64,000 nt of DNA, from the NCBI RefSeq assembly GCF_004114535.1, contig NZ_LBJC01000021.1, forward strand, positions 16,115-80,114. The letters run 5' to 3'. The stretch is from Bradyrhizobium nanningense (lineage in GTDB: Bacteria > Pseudomonadota > Alphaproteobacteria > Rhizobiales > Xanthobacteraceae). The notes beneath the pieces are model-generated. The model made no database searches. It saw nothing but the letters and a program-made list of their open reading frames with translations, and was not told the DNA's origin. Made by a program: the position numbers and the translations under genes. The first letter of the stretch is position 1. Each line of letters opens with the position of its first letter. Positions 1-7,714 of this stretch are shown one piece after another.

Positions 1-1681
1 GAGGCTGGGCAAGAACTCGGCATTTGGGGGAGTTGGTGTACGATTCTGCTGATGACGAATCGCACATTTAAGACCGGCGAGAACCGCGAGCAGGCCAGTC
101 TGCTTCCTGCTCGGATTGAGGATTATGTCGGGCCGAACAACCCGGTTCGGGCGATCGAGAGCTTCGTCCGCGTCCTCGACCTTGCCAAGCTCGGCTTTTG
201 CCATGCGGATCGCAAGGCTGAGGAGGTCGGTCAGCCGCCATACGATCCGGCTGATCTGCTGAAGCTCTATCGGTTACATCAACCAAATCAGGTCGTCGCG
301 CCGGTTGGAGCGGGAGGCCTGCCGCAATCTGGAACTGATCTGGCTGCTGAGGAATCTGAAGCCGGGTTATCGGACGATCGGCAACTTCCGCAAGGAGAAT
401 TGGGCGGCTCTGAAGGCAGCCAACCGCAGTTTCGTGCTGTTGATGCGCGAGCTCGGTCTTGTCGGCGGCAGCGTTGTTGCGATTGACGGCTCGTTCTTCC
501 ATGGCGACGCCAGCAAGGCCAGCATCTTTACACGCAAGAGGCTTGCCGATCAGATCGCAAAGCTTGACCAGGAGATCGAGGCTTACGGCAAGTCCCTAGA
601 GGACAATGATGCCGCAGAAGCCAGAAAGCCGGGCAAGGATGGGCCCGATGGCGGCGGCGGAGATGACGGCGACATCGGCGCGAAAGTCGCGGCGCTGATG
701 GCGAAGCGCGCGGGCGCACAAACCGATCTTGCTCGGCTGGAGGAGAATGGCCAGACGCAGCTGTCCCTGACCGATCCGGATGCCCGGCTGCTGGTCAAGA
801 GCGGCCAGGGGGTCGCAGGCTACAACGTGCAGACCGCCGTCGACGACAAGCACAAGCTTATTGTCGCCAGCGAGGTGGTGAACGCCAGCAGCGATGTCGG
901 CCAGCTACATGCGATGGCCATGGCGGCAAAGGAGGCCCTTGAGGTCAAGACCCTGCAGGCGCTGGCAGATGAGGGCTATTACAGCAGTCGCGAACTGAAG
1001 GCCTGTGAGGACGATGGCATCACGGCCTAAGTGCCGGTACCGGAGGCCAACGCCCGGCTCGAGAAGCAAGGCCGCTTCGCCCTCAAGGACTTCAACTATG
1101 ATGACGCATCCGACACCTACCATTGTCCTGCTGGCCAACTGCTGCATCCGATGAAGAGCAGGCAGAAGAACACCAGCGGCCGCGTCGAGATCCGCTACGC
1201 GGCGCGCGGAGTGATCTGCAGGACCTGCCCGCTCAAGCTCCGTTGCCTCGGCTCGAACGCGGCCTACCGGACGATCGGTCGCTGGGAGCATGAAGACGTT
1301 CTTGAACGTCATCGCGCGCGGATGCAGGGCGCAGGCGAGCTGATGCGTCGTCGTTCTGGCATCGTCGAGCATCCGTTTGGCACGCTCAAATGCCGTGCCG
1401 GCTATCGTCATTTCCTGGTCCGCGGCTTCGACAAGGTCCGCGGTGAATGGAGCCTGATGGCGCTCTGCTACAACTTCACCCGCGTGCTCAACATCCTTGG
1501 GGTCGACGCGTTTCTGGCCGCGCTCGCAAAGACGTTTGCTCCTTGCCGATGCACCCTCGCAGCCCTGCTGACGTGCATTCAGGTTGCTCTGGCGACCTTC
1601 TGGACAAATCCGCCGCCGATGCCCGCAATTGGCCGACCCAACCCGGCCTGACCCGCGAACCAGTAATTCTTGCTCAGTCTC
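1..1681 (+). mobile_element. Degenerate IS1182-type insertion sequence
   Basis: The element is defined by a broken IS1182-type transposase and by imperfect terminal inverted repeats. Bases 1-18 (GAGGCTGGGCAAGAACTC) match the reverse complement of 1664-1681 at 14 of 18 positions. The left repeat probably begins a few bases before the window, so the exact left end and any target duplication cannot be seen. The element is inactive as it stands because its only gene carries two lesions. Confidence 0.72.
52..1651 (+). pseudogene. IS1182-family transposase, disrupted by a frameshift and a nonsense codon
   Basis: The reading starts at ATG 52 and gives a typical IS1182/DDE transposase N-terminus (PYDPADLLKLY). 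One surplus base at 271 breaks the frame. If it is skipped, the protein continues without a gap as GYINQIRSSRRLERE and on through VVAIDGSFFHGDASKA, which contains the first DDE-type aspartate. A TAA at 1028-1030 then interrupts the frame inside GITA-stop-VPVPE; a tyrosine codon (TAC or TAT) is expected there. Past the stop the same frame runs to 1651 and includes a CRTCPLKLRC metal-binding-like segment and the C-terminal HPFGTLK motif region. Apart from the two lesions the protein looks full length (about 530 residues), so inactivation is probably fairly recent. Confidence 0.85.
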
Positions 1682-2127
1682 ATCGGGCAAAACACCCAAA
1701 TACTTGGTCAATCCGCATCGCCGAAAATATTCCACTTTACCGAAATTCGGAAATATCGTATGTGTCGCCGCAACCCGGCCCAAGGAAGAGAGGCGTATCG
1801 CGATCGTCACGAACGCGGGCCGGGCGGCGGTGGACGCTGATTGCATCGGCGCGAAGGGTTTTGCAGGGCGGAGAGCCGTGAGCAAAAGACCTCGCGCACA
1901 CGACCGGTGTGATTTGCGTACGGCAAAATCGTGTGGCCTTGCTGCAAGCGATTTTTTCGGCCTGTTGAAATCGCCGGAAGCGCCTGAAGATAAAAGTATA
2001 TTTCTGTTGCTGCCGGACGGGCGAGAGGCCCGTCCGAACCTGCTGGGCCCTAACAAGCCCTAGTTTCACGGTTGCGTTGTGCGGCCTTCCTGCGGCCATT
2101 GGAACGCCGGGACCGGCACGAGGTTAG
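1682..2127. other. Intergenic stretch with a decayed repeated-sequence remnant
   Basis: No intact gene was found. Around 1765-1835 the plus strand can be read as SPQPGPRKRGVSRSSRTRAG. From memory, a similar peptide occurs in many short hypothetical ORFs of Bradyrhizobium genomes and seems to derive from a dispersed non-coding or IS-linked repeat rather than from a protein family. Codon use is not convincing in any frame. I read the stretch as debris next to the insertion sequence. Confidence 0.35.
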
Positions 2128-2181
2128 ATGGACGTGCACCATCGCGGCGGCGCTGACCGCGCGCTGGATCGGAGGCAGCAC

Positions 2182-2373
2182 ATGATCATCGTGGACGAAG
2201 ACGGCGAGATCATCGCCACAGCATCCGATGACCATACTCTAATCGGCGGCCACCACCGCCTCGCGATGGCGGCCAGCCTTGGTAAAAAACTGTTCTGGCG
2301 ACATACCGGCGAACCAGTGAAGCTTGATAACTTTTTCAAGCATTATGGAAGTTCTCTTCGACATTCAGCCTAA
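2182..2373 (+). CDS. Small hypothetical protein
   Basis: A possible 63-residue soluble protein starting at ATG 2182 (MIIVDEDGEIIATASDDHTLIGG). An upstream ATG at 2128 in the same frame would add 18 Arg/His-rich residues that look non-coding. The acidic N-terminal half has a plausible beta-hairpin pattern, but I recognise no family. It lies alone between insertion-sequence debris and the minus-strand membrane-protein frame. It may be a real small gene or a chance frame. Confidence 0.3.
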   Translation: MIIVDEDGEIIATASDDHTLIGGHHRLAMAASLGKKLFWRHTGEPVKLDNFFKHYGSSLRHSA

Positions 2374-2425
2374 GCCGCTCGACGAGAGATAATGTCTCGC
2401 TCACTTGCCCTGCATCGTGTGCTGA

Positions 2426-2956
2426 TCAAGCGCCCAGTCGGAGATCTTCGGCGCGCGCCAAGGTTACAGCCCATCGTGTGCCTGATCGCGCCCGCCGAAG
2501 CCGCCCTTTGCCCTGCCACGATTTCGGATCGCACTCATTGACCGCGTTCCGCCAAGCGACGATCTCATCCTCGTGCCCCCGCTGAACCCGGATTAGTTGC
2601 GCCGCTGCTCCATTCGTCGAGAGCTTGGAGACACGCCCAACCCAATTGTTGATGGTTGGCGAACGCATTAATGCACACAATTCCTTTGCGCGCAGCGGTC
2701 GTGCGGCCCCCTTTGCCATGTCATTTGCTCCCGACTTGTAAACTGAGCGCCCATTCTCCACAGCAGCAATAAACTTCCTTTCAAGATCGGGCATTTCACC
2801 GATTGGTCGCCAGGTCGCCGCTTTTGCTGCTGTCACGGCCTGCGCTCCGTCCTGTTTGACAGGGGCGTCGCTAGGACCAAGCATTTTCCAGAGAGCAAGG
2901 AGAACGCCTAGTGCGACCAAGCCTCTCCAAAAACCAAATTTGCGCCGCGCCAGCAT
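2426..2956 (-). pseudogene. Truncated membrane protein fused to an AlpA-like C-terminal fragment
   Basis: From ATG 2956 the frame gives a short basic N-terminus, one membrane segment (FWRGLVALGVLLALWKMLG, residues about 8-26) and a soluble region (PDLERKFIAAVENGRS...) ending in INNWVGRVSKLSTNG. In related exported proteins this segment normally continues into a beta-rich domain. Here it switches abruptly to EDEIVAWRNAVNECDP plus a Lys/Arg-rich tail, which matches the tail of the AlpA-like protein at 4302-4940 (EDEIIAWQKAIAECDP). The frame therefore looks like a deletion or recombination product of two genes rather than one natural protein. The in-frame extension upstream of 2956 overlaps a DNA-ligase remnant read in another frame, which supports ATG 2956 as the start. 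Confidence 0.5.
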
Positions 2957-2960
2957 TCGG

Positions 2961-3092
2961 GGCGAGGTTCGTCTTGCGCATGGACAACGGCAACTTGCGG
3001 ACATCTTCGCCGTCGGAAACGAGAATGTCGAAGGCGTAGAATTGGACTTCGTGATTGTGCTTGCGGGAATGCAGGCCGTCGAAGTCGCTGAT
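2961..3092 (-). pseudogene. Fragment of an ATP-dependent DNA ligase gene
   Basis: About 44 codons on the minus strand read ISDFDGLHSRKHNHEVQFYA followed by FDILVSDGEDVRKLPLSMRK and TNLA. This is the characteristic adenylation-domain segment of the small ATP-dependent DNA ligases common in rhizobia (DF..LHSRKH..EVQLYAFD then LPL..RKTNLA). Neither the upstream catalytic lysine motif nor the downstream OB-fold domain is present, and the flanking sequence in this frame is unrelated. It is a gene scrap of the kind left by recombination or IS activity. Confidence 0.7.
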
Positions 3093-3224
3093 GCTTGATG
3101 GCGGTCGGGGACCGCGCGGCGGGGTGGTTGGTGTCGATACCGCGCCGCAGCAATGGCGGTGGCGAGCCATTGGCTCGCTTGCTCTAACTGCGTATGGTGC
3201 GCATTGAAAAGTCAGAGGTCGATC

Positions 3225-4049
3225 ATGCCCTTGCCGCGGCCCGTGCCTTTTGTAAGCCAAGCCTATGATCCCACAGGTTGCTGGTGGGCATGTGCACGCA
3301 TGCTGCGCTTATACTACGGGGGCGGATATGCCACTCCGCAGCGGTTGCCGGAACTTGAGAACGAGGACGGCACTCATCAACGACTGGGAGGGGACGCGTA
3401 TAACAAATTTATGAGAAACGAGGGTTTAAGCTTTCTTCACAAGGACGTTCCGACGTCCACAGCGAACGATATCGACCTAGCGCTGACCGCGCTCGGGCCA
3501 ATCATGGTCAGCTGGGGCGGAGGTCTACACGTATCGCTGGTCGTTAGCGTCCTCGGGCTAGACTTGTACCACCATGATCCCGCCGTTGGACCCTATCAAA
3601 CCATGCCGGTGAACAGGTTCAATATTTATCGCACCGGTGGAGGCGGCGTCGTGGGTGGAATGCTGGTGCGCGACCCGCAGCTCAACCAGTGGGCTCGATA
3701 CCAGAAAGAAGTCGTTCTCGCATCAGACGGAGTGACAAAAAAAGATGGATGGCCGACGGGCTGGTGGCGCGTGTGGGACGGCAGCACATGGTACTATTAC
3801 CTCGGCAACGGCAATATCGCGATGTCGAGTAAGACGGCGCCGTCCTCGCCCGGCGCCCCGGCCAAGCCACACAACACCGGCAGGTGGGTTTTCACTGAAC
3901 CGAGTACGCTCACGATCACTTGGAGGCAGGCCGCCGGCACTACGAAGCCGTGCGTGGAAACGTTCTGGAACGCGTCGCGCGAGTGCGAGCGGATGAACGC
4001 GAACTCGAACCTGTACTCACCGCTTGCGGCGACACGGTTCGGGAAGTGA
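3225..4049 (+). CDS. Papain-like cysteine protease (C39/C70-like)
   Basis: A 274-residue protein from ATG 3225, with no signal peptide. The N-terminus PLPRPVPFVSQAYDPTGCWW has the papain-like layout: Gln12 as oxyanion-hole residue and Cys19 as nucleophile, followed by Trp-Trp-Ala-Cys. His102 in GGGLHVSLV and Asp118 in YHHDPAVG supply the remainder of a catalytic triad. The order and spacing resemble the papain-like (C39_2 / AvrRpt2-like C70) families of bacterial effectors and toxins. A second part, residues about 175-274, is Trp/Tyr-rich (GWWRVWDGSTWYYYLG) and may be a binding module; I do not recognise it. Codon use is somewhat less GC-rich than in the core genes, and the neighbours are IS and recombination debris, so acquisition by transfer is likely. 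The true substrate and partner cannot be inferred. Confidence 0.72.
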   Translation: MPLPRPVPFVSQAYDPTGCWWACARMLRLYYGGGYATPQRLPELENEDGTHQRLGGDAYNKFMRNEGLSFLHKDVPTSTANDIDLALTALGPIMVSWGGGLHVSLVVSVLGLDLYHHDPAVGPYQTMPVNRFNIYRTGGGGVVGGMLVRDPQLNQWARYQKEVVLASDGVTKKDGWPTGWWRVWDGSTWYYYLGNGNIAMSSKTAPSSPGAPAKPHNTGRWVFTEPSTLTITWRQAAGTTKPCVETFWNASRECERMNANSNLYSPLAATRFGK

Positions 4050-4234
4050 GACGGTGTTCGAACAAAAAAAACCCAACGCCTTCGTGGCTTGCCCTCGATC
4101 GACCCAGCACGCTGACACGGTGAGAAAGCTGGCGCGTCGGCCTCGCCCATTTCGCCCCGACCGGGCCAAGACAGCGGGAAATCCAGTGCTCGCGGTGCAA
4201 GACACCCCGAAGCCTTGATCTAGTCGCCTTGCGC

Positions 4235-4438
4235 ATGTGGTACATCTTCCGTGAACGTCTCACGGCTTTCGACGACGTCAGCAAGGGCGTCACAATTGCC
4301 ATCATTCCTGACGAAAAACTTTGCTGGACCGCCGTCTTTCCGAAGGGGCACCGTGGACGGGCCCGCCCCATGCCACAAGAGCACGTGGACCGCGTTCAAA
4401 GGGAACTTCGTCGGATATATGAATTGCCAGGCGATTAA
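4235..4438 (+). CDS. Small hypothetical protein
   Basis: A possible 67-residue basic protein (MWYIFRERLTAFDDVSKGV...). ATG 4235 is the likely start; a TTG two codons earlier is possible. It overlaps the 3' part of the minus-strand AlpA-like gene by 137 bases, so only one of the two overlapping parts is likely to be under selection. The composition (IAIIPDEKLCWTAVFPKG, then HVDRVQRELRRIYELPGD) is protein-like, with a plausible C-terminal helix. No family was recognised. Confidence 0.35.
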   Translation: MWYIFRERLTAFDDVSKGVTIAIIPDEKLCWTAVFPKGHRGRARPMPQEHVDRVQRELRRIYELPGD

Positions 4439-4940
4439 ACCCGCGAGAAGTCGGCAGACGCCAGCGCAACCATGGAACGTTGGATCGTGACTTTGTTGTT
4501 CGGGTCAGCTGCACCGCCGCTTGCTCGCGGGCCTTGCGCCGACCTTTGCCACGACCACGCGCGGGATCGAAATGCGGATCGCACTCGGCAATCGCCTTCT
4601 GCCAGGCGATGATCTCGTCCTCGAACCAAATCCGCCGGTTCGGCGAGATATAGGTCGATCTCGGAAACCGACCCGCCTTTTCCATTCGCCACAACGTCGA
4701 ACGCCCGACCGGCACGATCTCAAGAACCTGCTTTTCGTTCAGCATGCGTCGAGGTCGAGGCCAGTTATCAGGTGCACTGTTCTTTTCGGGCTCACCTAAA
4801 GCGTGGCATTCGGCGCAGACCTGCATGCGGTGTCGCTCGCATCCGTTGCGGGCCGTCAAAGAGAACTCAGTCTCTGGCTTTTCCTGATTGCATGTCACGC
4901 AGAAGCGCTTCGCCAACTCTGTACTTATCATGACAGCCAT
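4302..4940 (-). CDS. Zinc-finger plus AlpA/excisionase-like DNA-binding protein
   Basis: ATG 4940 is preceded by GGGGAGGTTG, a strong ribosome site, and gives about 212 residues. Residues about 10-40 carry two Cys pairs (CVTC and, about 27 residues later, CAEC), a likely zinc ribbon. Residues about 52-110 form an AlpA/MerR-like winged helix: RRMLNEKQVLEIVPVGRSTL, WRMEKAGRFPRS and RRIWFEDEIIAWQKAI follow the usual order of helix-turn-helix, wing and recognition strand in prophage and island regulators. After the basic GRGKGRRKAREQ stretch the last 65 residues look unstructured and overlap the opposite-strand frame at 4235-4438, so the functional protein may be shorter in related genomes. AlpA-type proteins usually act as excisionases or regulators of integrated elements, which fits this island-like patch. 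Confidence 0.62.
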   Translation of the reverse strand: MAVMISTELAKRFCVTCNQEKPETEFSLTARNGCERHRMQVCAECHALGEPEKNSAPDNWPRPRRMLNEKQVLEIVPVGRSTLWRMEKAGRFPRSTYISPNRRIWFEDEIIAWQKAIAECDPHFDPARGRGKGRRKAREQAAVQLTRTTKSRSNVPWLRWRLPTSRGFNRLAIHISDEVPFERGPRALVAWGGPVHGAPSERRRSSKVFRQE

Positions 4941-5447
4941 CAACCTCCCCGGAAGTGATCCGGGGTCCATCGTCAATGTCTACGGTCGAGTGGTGCCGCC
5001 CGCTGAGACGAAGCTGCGAGCAGTGACGCCGTGGCAACGGGCGCTGTTGTTATTTTCGAACGCCTGTTGATGGATAATTCTCAATCTGCTTTGCCAGCGC
5101 AGTCAATATGTCGGCTCAAATAAAAGCCGATAGAGAGGAAACTTGCCGCGAGAGGCAACAGCGGGATCGCATGACGAAGCATTGGAAGCTTCGATTTACG
5201 CAATTGACCGACATAGATCGCAGTTTACGCATGACACGCGCAACAATCTGAGCCACCTTTACGCCATGGGGCTGCATGAACTCGCGCCGCGCGCTCATCA
5301 TCAGAGGTTCGCTATCGTGCCGCACATCATCGCAAGCTGTTCACGACCCCTCGGGGTCATGCCTGATCGGCTTCCCGTTGCCACCACGCGCGGCTCGGCG
5401 ATCATTCCCCTATTCGCCGGGCGGTGCCGAACGCAAGGGAAAGACCT
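4941..5447. other. Intergenic stretch without a convincing gene
   Basis: Several short frames exist on both strands, including a 48-codon plus-strand frame from ATG 5109 that reads MSAQIKADREETCREREQQR at its start. None has both a ribosome site and a recognisable family. The stretch is less GC-rich than the core and contains no strong hairpin apart from GACCCCTCGGGGTC near 5345. It marks the right part of the accessory patch. Confidence 0.3.
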
Positions 5448-5609
5448 ATGGAAAAATCAGCCGCCGCGACGAATGACTTCGATGTCAAGATAACATGCAA
5501 GGTCCTCAGCAAGATCGAGAAGGCCGATCTCGCCTCGTTGAATGATCTGCAGCTCCGGTGCGCGACCACCGTGAGCGCGATGGGAGCAGCCAGCGTGCCC
5601 GTCCAATAG
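5448..5609 (+). CDS. Small hypothetical protein
   Basis: A 53-residue frame from ATG 5448, with AGGGAAAGACCT just upstream as a reasonable ribosome site. The product MEKSAAATNDFDVKITCKVL continues with a helical SKIEKADLASLNDLQLRCAT segment. It is soluble, with no motif that I recognise. It stands directly before the first copy of a dispersed intergenic repeat. Codon choice is compatible with a real gene but the length is too small to be sure. Confidence 0.4.
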   Translation: MEKSAAATNDFDVKITCKVLSKIEKADLASLNDLQLRCATTVSAMGAASVPVQ

Positions 5610-5773
5610 CGGGGCGCGTGCCGTGAGCAAAGCAGTCGTTGTATTCGACAGTGCAAGGCCGTGGCAGGATTACGTTGGCAAGAACAGTGCCGCCGACGCT
5701 CGTTCCCGTCCGATCGCCGCTGTCTCCGCCAGCCTCGCACGCACCACCCAACCGGCGTGCGACAACTCCCGCT

Positions 5774-5914
5774 CTCGCGCCCCGGACGCAGCGCAGCGCC
5801 CTCTTCGGCGGTGCGATGCAGAGCCGGGGCCCATGTGGCGGCGTGTCGTGCGGCCTGCTGGGTCCCGGCTCTGCCGCCGCAACGCGAAGGGCGTTGCAGC
5901 GCGTCCGGGACACA
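5774..5914. repeat. Dispersed intergenic repeat family A, copy 1
   Basis: An element of about 140 bases starting near CCCCGGACGCAGCGCAGC and ending in GCGTCCGGGACAC. Its centre holds AGAGCCGGGGCCCATGTGGC and GGGTCCCGGCTCTG, which pair into a long stem. Related copies occur at 34061-34216 (same orientation) and 41017-41160 (inverted). The repeat is non-coding and probably forms folded RNA or DNA at gene ends. Confidence 0.75.
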
Positions 5915-5925
5915 GCTCAAACGCT

Positions 5926-6162
5926 TTACAGATACCGCGTCAGCTCGGTCTTGACCTGTCCGTAGACCGCGTCCTCGATCTGGCTGCGCGTGATCCCGAT
6001 GTCGCGCAGGGCGCGGTCGTCCAGCTCGCTCAGCGTCTTGACGGCGGAGCGGCGCTCCAGGCGGTCGAACAGCGCATAGGCGGCGTGGGCGAGCGTTGCA
6101 AAAAATCCGCTCGAGGAGGATGGGCCTAAACTCTGCCCGGCAGTTTGCGAGATCGTGGTCAT
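5926..6162 (-). CDS. DUF1127 domain protein
   Basis: A 78-residue protein from ATG 6162, with GGAGAAGAAAA as its ribosome site. The C-terminal half carries the DUF1127 signature (LSELDDRALRDIGITRSQIE), preceded by an amphipathic helix (LAHAAYALFDRLERRSAVK). Small DUF1127 proteins in alphaproteobacteria act as RNA-interacting or stress-linked regulators of metabolism in the few cases studied; the role of this one is unknown. It is transcribed divergently from the MocR-type regulator at 6350, and the shared upstream region holds operator-like palindromes, so the regulator may control it. A second, unrelated-context DUF1127 gene is at 57917-58192. Confidence 0.85.
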   Translation of the reverse strand: MTTISQTAGQSLGPSSSSGFFATLAHAAYALFDRLERRSAVKTLSELDDRALRDIGITRSQIEDAVYGQVKTELTRYL

Positions 6163-6312
6163 TTTTCTTCTCCGGCCTGTCGTTCCGCGCGGCGAAGCAG
6201 ATGCCATTGCCGCGGACGCTTGTGGGCGTCTGCACCTCATTTGCCGTCGGATTGCTCTCGCTCTCCTCGGCTCAATCGCGGGCCTTGATGGACCTTAAAT
6301 GCTTCAGTACAC

Positions 6313-6348
6313 TGCTCGGAGCAAGTAAAACATTGCTCTCGGTGCAAT
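6313..6348. promoter_or_regulatory. Two operator-like palindromes before the MocR gene
   Basis: TGCTCGGAGCA at 6313-6323 is a perfect 5-1-5 palindrome. ATTGCTCTCGGTGCAAT at 6332-6348 is an imperfect palindrome with ATTGC/GCAAT arms. Their centres are 22 bases apart, two helical turns, and they share the core TGCTC..GG.GCA. The second ends two bases before ATG 6350. This layout suits binding of a GntR/MocR dimer pair and autoregulation. That is inference; the palindromes themselves are plain in the sequence. Confidence 0.5.
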
Positions 6349-6349
6349 A

Positions 6350-7693
6350 ATGTCCAAGTTCGAGTACGTGAAGCTTGCCGATGCCATTGCCGCAGACATC
6401 TCTAACGGCACGTTAAGACCCGGTGACCGGCTGCCGCCGCAGCGCAATTTTGCCTATGACCGTGGCATTGCGGTCTCGACCGCGAGCCGGGTTTATACGG
6501 AATTGCTTCGCCGCGGCCTCGTGGTCGGCGAGGTCGGCCGCGGCACGTTCATTTCCGGCGACATCAGGCGCGAGGTCGAGGCACTGAGCGAGCCGCGCGA
6601 CGCGCGGATCGATTTCGAGGTCAATTACCCGCTGCTGCCGCAGCAATGGGCGATGATCGCCAAGAGCCTTGCCGGGCTCGAGCGCGTCGATGCGCTCGAA
6701 TCGGCGCTCCGCGTCTCGACCAGCACCGGCACCAAGAGCGTGCGCAATGCAGCCGCCGCCTATCTCGCGCGCAAGGATTTCGCACCGCAGGCCGAGCAGA
6801 TCGTCTTCACGGCCAACGGCAAGCAATCGCTCGCGGCCGCGCTCGCGGCGCTCGTTCCTACCGGCGGACGCTGCGGGGTCGAGGCGCTGACCTATCCTTA
6901 CGTCAAGAGCATCGCGGCGCGGCTCGGCATCACGCTGGTCCCGATTCCGATGGACGAATTCGGCGCACGGCCCGATGCGATCCAGAAGGCGCATCGCGAG
7001 GCGCATCTGTCGGCGCTGTATCTGCAGCCCATCATCCAGAACCCGCTCGGCGTCACCATGAACGCGACGCGACGCGCCGACATCATGCGCGTCGCCGAAA
7101 AGCTCAACCTTACCATCATCGAGGATACCGTGTACGGCTTCCTCGCCGACGACACGCCGCTGGCCGCGCTCGGGCCGGACCGCTGTATCGTGGTCGACAG
7201 CCTGTCCAAGAAGGTCGCGCCCGGCGTCGCACTCGGCATCCTCGTGGCGCCGCCGCAACTGCGCGAGAGCGTGATGAGCGCGGTCCGCACCGGCGGCTGG
7301 ATCGCCTCCGGCCATGCGCTTGCGGCCGGGCAAAGACTGATGGCCGACGGCACCGTCGCCGAGCTCACGCGCCTGAAACGCATCGATGCCGCGCGCCGTC
7401 AGCAGACCGCGGCAAGGTTGCTCGCCGGCTACCAGCTCGCCGCCGATCCGCGCTCCTACCATCTGTGGCTGACGCTGCCGCCGCATTGGCGCTCGCAGAC
7501 TTTCGTCGCGGCTGCGGCCCGGCGCGGCATCGCGCTGACGCCGTCCTCCACCTTCGCGATCGCCCATGGCCATGCACCGAACGCGGTGCGCCTCGCACTC
7601 GCCCCGCCCTCGTTCGAGCAGCTCGATTCCGGCCTGCGCACGATCGTGTCGCTGCTCGGCACCAAGGAAGAGGATTTTGATTCCACGGAGTAG
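6350..7693 (+). CDS. MocR-type transcription regulator (GntR HTH fused to aminotransferase fold)
   Basis: A 447-residue protein of the usual MocR length. Residues 1-72 form a GntR winged helix (LADAIAADISNGTLRPGDRL, then STASRVYTELLRRGLVVGEV and GRGTFISG). Residues about 90-440 are a fold-type I aminotransferase domain, with the PLP-pocket aspartate in IIEDTVYGF (about 259) and the Schiff-base lysine in DSLSKKVAPG (Lys287). Family members bind PLP or an amino-compound adduct and control transporters, vitamin B6 or amino-acid genes; the effector here is unknown. The gene is divergent from a DUF1127 gene, and two palindromes lie directly before its start, pointing to self-control. Confidence 0.88.
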   Translation: MSKFEYVKLADAIAADISNGTLRPGDRLPPQRNFAYDRGIAVSTASRVYTELLRRGLVVGEVGRGTFISGDIRREVEALSEPRDARIDFEVNYPLLPQQWAMIAKSLAGLERVDALESALRVSTSTGTKSVRNAAAAYLARKDFAPQAEQIVFTANGKQSLAAALAALVPTGGRCGVEALTYPYVKSIAARLGITLVPIPMDEFGARPDAIQKAHREAHLSALYLQPIIQNPLGVTMNATRRADIMRVAEKLNLTIIEDTVYGFLADDTPLAALGPDRCIVVDSLSKKVAPGVALGILVAPPQLRESVMSAVRTGGWIASGHALAAGQRLMADGTVAELTRLKRIDAARRQQTAARLLAGYQLAADPRSYHLWLTLPPHWRSQTFVAAAARRGIALTPSSTFAIAHGHAPNAVRLALAPPSFEQLDSGLRTIVSLLGTKEEDFDSTE

Positions 7694-7714
7694 CGTTGCG
7701 AAACCTCGTGCTGT

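Noticed and set aside
905..2056. 383-codon minus-strand frame opposite the transposase end
   Set aside because: It mirrors the transposase gene and continues into repeat debris; it has no protein-like features.
5129..5445. Possible prophage or island attachment site near the AlpA-like gene
   Set aside because: No integrase gene, no tRNA gene and no pair of direct repeats could be identified around the accessory patch.
5623..6129. 168-codon plus-strand frame over repeat A and the DUF1127 gene
   Set aside because: It overlaps a non-coding repeat and the opposite strand of a clear DUF1127 gene; the composition is random.
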